This document shows, in pieces, positions 61,901 through 64,000 of a DNA stretch of 64,000 nt. Source of the DNA: Kribbella sp. NBC_01245 (lineage in GTDB: Bacteria; Actinomycetota; Actinomycetes; Propionibacteriales; Kribbellaceae); NCBI RefSeq assembly GCF_036226525.1, contig NZ_CP108487.1, positions 3,224,001 to 3,288,000 of the forward strand, written 5' to 3'. Both the position numbers and the translations under genes were made by a program. Numbering within the stretch: the stretch's first letter is position 1; each line of letters starts with the position of its first letter. Under the pieces are notes generated by a model, which was given only the letters and a program-made list of their open reading frames with translations, did not search any database and was not told the origin of the DNA.

Positions 61901-63170
61901 CCTTGGTACGGCTGAGATCGCGCAGCACCTCGACCCCGGAGTACGACGTATGGGCGGCGTCGGCGTGGAAGCGTTCCTGCAAGCGCGCGGCCCGTTCCGC
62001 GAAGGTGCCAGGCGTGCCGCCGTCCCAGGCGAGCAGGACCGACGACGTGAAATCACCGACGAGTTGACCGGCCTCGGGATGAACGGGTTCCCGGTCGAAA
62101 AGCGGCAGGTTGAGTACGAAATCCGGCTCGGCGCTCCACGCGGTCAACGTCTCGGCGAAGACCGCCGCGAGCGCCATCGCGGGCGTCAAAGTGTGCTTGC
62201 GCGACAGGGTTTCCAGCCGGTGCAGGGATTCCGGGTCAAGCCAGCGGTGACGACGAAGAACCTTCGTGGCGTCGCTGACGTCGGACCGGACCGGCAGTTG
62301 CGGGGCGGGTGGCAAAGTGGCGAGGCGATCCTGCCAGTAGTTGCGGGCGGCAACCGACTCGCCGGCGCGACGATCCGCCTGGTATTGCGGATAGCTGTAG
62401 CTGATCGGCTCGACCGTCTCGCCCTGGTAGAAGCGCGCGAGGTCGGCAAGCAGCACGCGCAGGCTGAGCGCGTCGGCCGCGACCATGTCGAGATTGACGT
62501 GTACCCGGGTGGCGCCGCTAGGCAAGAGCGAGAGCTGGACGTCGAAAACCTCGCCCCTGGTGATGTCGAGCGAGCGATGCGACAGCGTCGTCCGCAACGT
62601 CAAGAGTGCCGCGTCGACGTCTGCGACTTCCCGCAAGTCGTGCAAGCGAAGGCCGGGCCAAGGGCTTTCCGGCATGATCTGCTGGCGACCGTCGTCGAGA
62701 ACGCGCACGCGCAACATCCCGTGACGAGCCAGCACCTGCCGTACGGCCCGCTCCAGCCGATCCGGGTCCACCGCCGTGCCGTCGAACTCGTCGTAGAAGT
62801 GCGCGGCGACCCCGCCGAGCTGCTGCCCATCGGCCCGCCCGACCCAATAGGCGTGCTGCATGAGCGCCAGCTCGAACGGCACGAACTCGTCAACCGTCGG
62901 CCCCGCGACAACGTGTGACACCGGGATGGTTGCCTCTAGCAAGGACTGCCAGGCCGCCAGGGTCGGCGTACTCGCGAGATCGGCAAAGGCGATGTCGAGA
63001 CCGGCCTTGCGCCAGGCGCCGGCCAGTCGCATCAGCGCGATCGAGTCGAGCCCCAACTCGATCAGGTTGTCCTCGGCACCGATCGACGCCGGCTCGAGAT
63101 CGAGTACGGCGGCCAGCCGGGCCGGCAATTCGGTGATAGCGGTCGTGACGGCCTCACGTTCGTACGACAA
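55977..63170 (-). CDS. NRPS: ArCP-Cy-A-PCP-Cy-A(E)-PCP, PchE/HMWP2-like
   Basis: This NRPS of about 2397 residues starts the chain. Domains: aryl carrier protein (LGLDSIAL, Ser near 43); Cy1 (DMVAADALS near 227); A1 (TSGSTGEPKG near 668) with code D-L-F-N-L-G-L-I-H-K; PCP1 (GGDSLLATR near 1049); Cy2 (DNLVLDALS near 1224); A2 (near 1667) with code D-L-Y-N-V-S-M-I-W-K, cysteine-like; a degenerate methyltransferase insert (about 1990-2190) without a good SAM motif, like the epimerase-type domain of PchE and HMWP2; and PCP2 (GGDSLQATR near 2346). The start is taken as the TTG at 63170, six bases after GAGGTGGGG; a GTG at 63182 is an alternative. It should build salicyl-(ring 1)-(ring 2). Confidence 0.92.
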   Translation of the reverse strand: MSYEREAVTTAITELPARLAAVLDLEPASIGAEDNLIELGLDSIALMRLAGAWRKAGLDIAFADLASTPTLAAWQSLLEATIPVSHVVAGPTVDEFVPFELALMQHAYWVGRADGQQLGGVAAHFYDEFDGTAVDPDRLERAVRQVLARHGMLRVRVLDDGRQQIMPESPWPGLRLHDLREVADVDAALLTLRTTLSHRSLDITRGEVFDVQLSLLPSGATRVHVNLDMVAADALSLRVLLADLARFYQGETVEPISYSYPQYQADRRAGESVAARNYWQDRLATLPPAPQLPVRSDVSDATKVLRRHRWLDPESLHRLETLSRKHTLTPAMALAAVFAETLTAWSAEPDFVLNLPLFDREPVHPEAGQLVGDFTSSVLLAWDGGTPGTFAERAARLQERFHADAAHTSYSGVEVLRDLSRTKGERVLAPVVYTSALGLGELFPAEVRECFGEASWIISQGPQVWLDAQVTELNGGLLVNWDAREDAFAPGVLDAMFEAYSALLDRLLAGPEAWAAPVAALLPTRQADVRAQANATSTPETTDRLHDGFFRNALANPTAPALLWGDDGALTYGELAAQALAVAGHLVAEGIEPGSVVAVSLPKGPEQAVAVLGVLAAGAAYLPIGVDQPALRRDRICKAAGVRLVLDGPVSGQPLKAPRDGDELAYVIYTSGSTGEPKGVELTHAAAMNTIADLNQRFGLTADDRTLAVSALDFDLSVFDLFGALSAGGAVVFPREHERRDATAWVELIQRFEVTVLNCVPALLDMTLTAAEGTPLPLKLVLLGGDWVTIDLPDRLHAVAPEARFVGLGGTTETAIHSTVLEVDEVPAPWTSVPYGVPLSNVACRVVDALGRDCPDWVPGELWIGGSGVARGYRGDPERTADRFVTVDGRRWYRTGDRARYWTDGTLEFLGRADHQVKVRGHRIELGEIESALGAFPAVDQGIASALGPRTLGAAVTGQPDLAELKAFLAERLPTAMIPDRIAVLPKLPLTPNGKIDRPGVRDVLLALGLGDEVVTPPAGPVETVVAAAWSDLLGIAGIGREHDFFAIGGDSLLATRLVGKLRAVGLEGVTLSALFAHPVLADFAATLRFGQARTERALVADPASRYEPFPPTDVQRAYWLGRGEGFTLGGIGCHFYREYDVVDLDVARLEAAVDKLVRRHEMLRAVFDAQGNQCVLPEVPAFKVEVLDTTVEGLREVASHQVFDPAQWPLFSIKVAGTRLAVGMDNLVLDALSILRFYTELSELYEKPNQDLEPVGMTFRDYVVGAPPEPAAVEAAQAYWADRVEDLPPAPRLPLRIDPAEVNTPRFTRRETVLDAKRWQAITERAREHGLTPSGVLLAAFAEVLGRWSTSRELTLNLTLFDRREVHPDVGRVMGDFTSLLLVGHRPEAGESWLATARRTQGELWAALDHREVSAVQVQRDIGRKTGDTGFTIPVVFTSALGVSGGELAAPGAPFADQVWGVSQTPQVWLDHQVTEVAGGISLNWDAVEELFPDGLLDAMFAAYGELLDWLASTDWTRDVPDLLPASQRAIRTTVNATSAAQPNGLLHQAFFDHARSNPDAIAITWDGGQLTYGELATKALTVAGALDIRPGEPIAVTLPKGPDQVVAVLGVLAAGGTYVPIGIDQPAARQERIHRLAGVRTVLDHLPSGTPLSGPVEVDPAQLAYIIFTSGSTGEPKGVEISHRAALNTVADINDRYGVGPADRILAVSALDFDLSVYDIFGPLSAGAGLVTIEEDGRRDARRWFDLVSRHGVTIWNSVPALLDMLLVVADADSARLRVVLVSGDWVGLDLPGRLHALWPDCRFIAMGGATEASIWSNAFEVDEVDPAWPSIPYGFPLRNQAFRVVGPDGRDCPDWVAGELWIGGAGVAEGYRGAPEQTARQFVAVDNGRWYRTGDLGRYWPDGTLEFLGRVDQQVKIRGHRIELGEIEAALVDHPAVGSAVVTVAGTGSARRLAAAVVPAVAPALPAGGTEASGKTEAWRSTARELEARAVEDVLVQMLELPAPSTAIEEFQPVLRMWLDWLVNRKVLSYGDDVYSEGPELGATEVTLAVGGYAGLIGRAHRRLLERLDDYRGILAGRVDASILLDDDILAPSNLAAADQGAEAFVDYLTTELDRSDVIAELDGDGRTAAALGALGYDVAHVQTDGRVPAELLHSFDAVIVANALHRYPDHSQGPALASLLVKPGGRLLGVERVELTPVAMLTAALLDRGRTAMLPGAGWIDRLAEAGWTDARHESIADSFLVTLAATKSHSVRLDCLTQHVAARLPAHMVPEVVEVLSWLPLSANGKVDRSAVAALWADEPGPEATIDEPVGELEQTIAALWCELLGVTSFGRQQSFFDHGGDSLQATRFIENARQRLGVELPLREMFTARTLAAVAAAFAELLGDDTEEGVL

Positions 63171-63183
63171 CGGTTTCCCCACC

Positions 63184-63957
63184 TCAAGAAGACGACGACA
63201 TGACGAGATCGAGCACGGCGGCGCGCTCGGGGACCAGGTAGAAGTGGTCCCCACGGAACTGGTGGATCCGGATACCCCCGGGCGCGTGCTCGGCCCAGCG
63301 CTCGGCCTGGGCCGGCGTCACTTCCGGATCGGCATCCCCCAGCAAGACGGTCACCGGACACTCCGGCTCGGCACCGGGTGACCAGCGATAGGTCTCGGCC
63401 AACCGGTAGTCCGACCGGATGGCGGGCAGGAAGAACGCCCGCATCTCCGGCGAACTCAGCAGCTCCGGCGCCGTACCTCCGAGCCGGACCAGGTCGGCGA
63501 CGAGGCCGTCGTCATCGCGACGATGCACCTCACCGGGGACGACCTCACCCGGCGAATGCCGGCCGGAGACGAAAAGGTGCGCGGGCCGAATCCCCCAGCC
63601 CTGCAGCAGCCTCGTCACCTCGTAGGCGACGGCGGCCCCCATGCTGTGGCCGAACAACACGATCGGCCGGTCGGCCAGCGGGCGGATCGCCCGGGCGAGG
63701 GCCGGTGCCAGCTCATCCATCGATTCGATACACGGGTCGGCGATTCGGTCGCCGCGGCCGGGGTACTGAACGGCCTGGACCTCGACCTCAGCCGGTAACG
63801 CGGCAGACCAATCGGAGAAGAAGCTCGCGGCCCCACCGGCGTGGGGCAGGCAGATGAGCCGCATCCGGCTGTGCGGACGCGGCTGCCGACATCGGAACCA
63901 CTCAGAGCTGATCCACGATGTGCTCGAAGCTGTGGCGCGGGCAGGGGCGGGCGACAT
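63184..63957 (-). CDS. Type II thioesterase of the NRPS cluster
   Basis: The 257-residue protein is a stand-alone alpha/beta-hydrolase thioesterase with nucleophile Ser in FGHSMGAAVAYE (about residues 103-114), LCLPHAGG-like start (CLPHAGGAASFF) and the catalytic His in GDHFYLVPE. Type II thioesterases clear misloaded carrier proteins. The ATG at 63957 has AAGGAG eight bases upstream. The NRPS follows 13 bp after its stop. It is the first gene of this operon inside the window; more of the cluster may lie past 64000. Confidence 0.9.
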   Translation of the reverse strand: MSPAPARATASSTSWISSEWFRCRQPRPHSRMRLICLPHAGGAASFFSDWSAALPAEVEVQAVQYPGRGDRIADPCIESMDELAPALARAIRPLADRPIVLFGHSMGAAVAYEVTRLLQGWGIRPAHLFVSGRHSPGEVVPGEVHRRDDDGLVADLVRLGGTAPELLSSPEMRAFFLPAIRSDYRLAETYRWSPGAEPECPVTVLLGDADPEVTPAQAERWAEHAPGGIRIHQFRGDHFYLVPERAAVLDLVMSSSS

Positions 63958-64000
63958 TTGGGCGACTCCTTGGCGGATGAATCGCGACGAGATCGCAGCT

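Overview
The window is a high-GC actinobacterial chromosome segment with its 5' part occupied by an integrated conjugative element. The order rplU-rpmA-obgE-proB-proA ... nadD-rsfS-phosphatase-tRNA-Ala(GGC), a long-tailed RNase E/G, and codon usage rich in CGTACG point to Actinomycetota. My best guess is the Propionibacteriales, near Kribbella; that is inference from gene order and style, not a database result.

Region 1 (1-9134) is the right part of an integrative conjugative element. It carries a TraD/TraG-type coupling ATPase, a replication-relaxation protein, an orphan DNA methyltransferase, ArdA antirestriction protein, an XRE repressor with an ImmA-type metalloprotease, and a large serine recombinase whose frame runs out through the antisense of tRNA-Ala(GGC). 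Three copies of an 18-bp palindrome (CGTTGC-N6-GCAACG) lie at the promoter of the transfer operon (two copies) and of the repressor (one copy), which suggests an ImmR/ImmA-style switch.

Region 2 (9135-25229) is mostly housekeeping on the minus strand: rne, rplU, rpmA, obgE, proB, proA, nadD, rsfS and a GpgP-like phosphatase. Two blocks are inserted. One is an ECF41-type sigma factor with its carboxymuconolactone decarboxylase partner, between proB and proA. The other holds regulators (LuxR, Lrp), a 4'-phosphopantetheinyl transferase and a PhyH-type dioxygenase, between proA and nadD.

Region 3 (25230-37857) has the two halves of a usually adjacent pair (TIGR03960-type radical SAM protein and its DUF2344/TIGR03936 partner) separated by about 8.6 kb. 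That gap holds an M64 metallopeptidase, an M14 carboxypeptidase, an acyltransferase, prephenate dehydratase and a double-GNAT protein. Several intergenic spaces hold palindromic repeats. The richest is 36583-37857, with two inverted 175-bp copies of one element flanking three long hairpins and a 50-bp tandem repeat.

Region 4 (37858-64000) is a salicylate-capped, thiazoline-type NRPS gene cluster of the yersiniabactin/pyochelin/coelibactin kind. It has salicylate synthase, a salicylate-AMP ligase, two NRPSs with three cyclization modules in total, a thiazolinyl imide reductase, a saccharopine-dehydrogenase-like protein, a type II thioesterase and a pair of exporter-fold ABC transporters. It also has a stand-alone methyltransferase carrying an adenylation-domain remnant, an FAD oxidase without the usual flavin-linking His, and a VOC protein. 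The likely product is an aryl-capped chain of three heterocycles that binds metal. The cluster may continue past 64000. The PPTase at 13369 could activate its carrier proteins.
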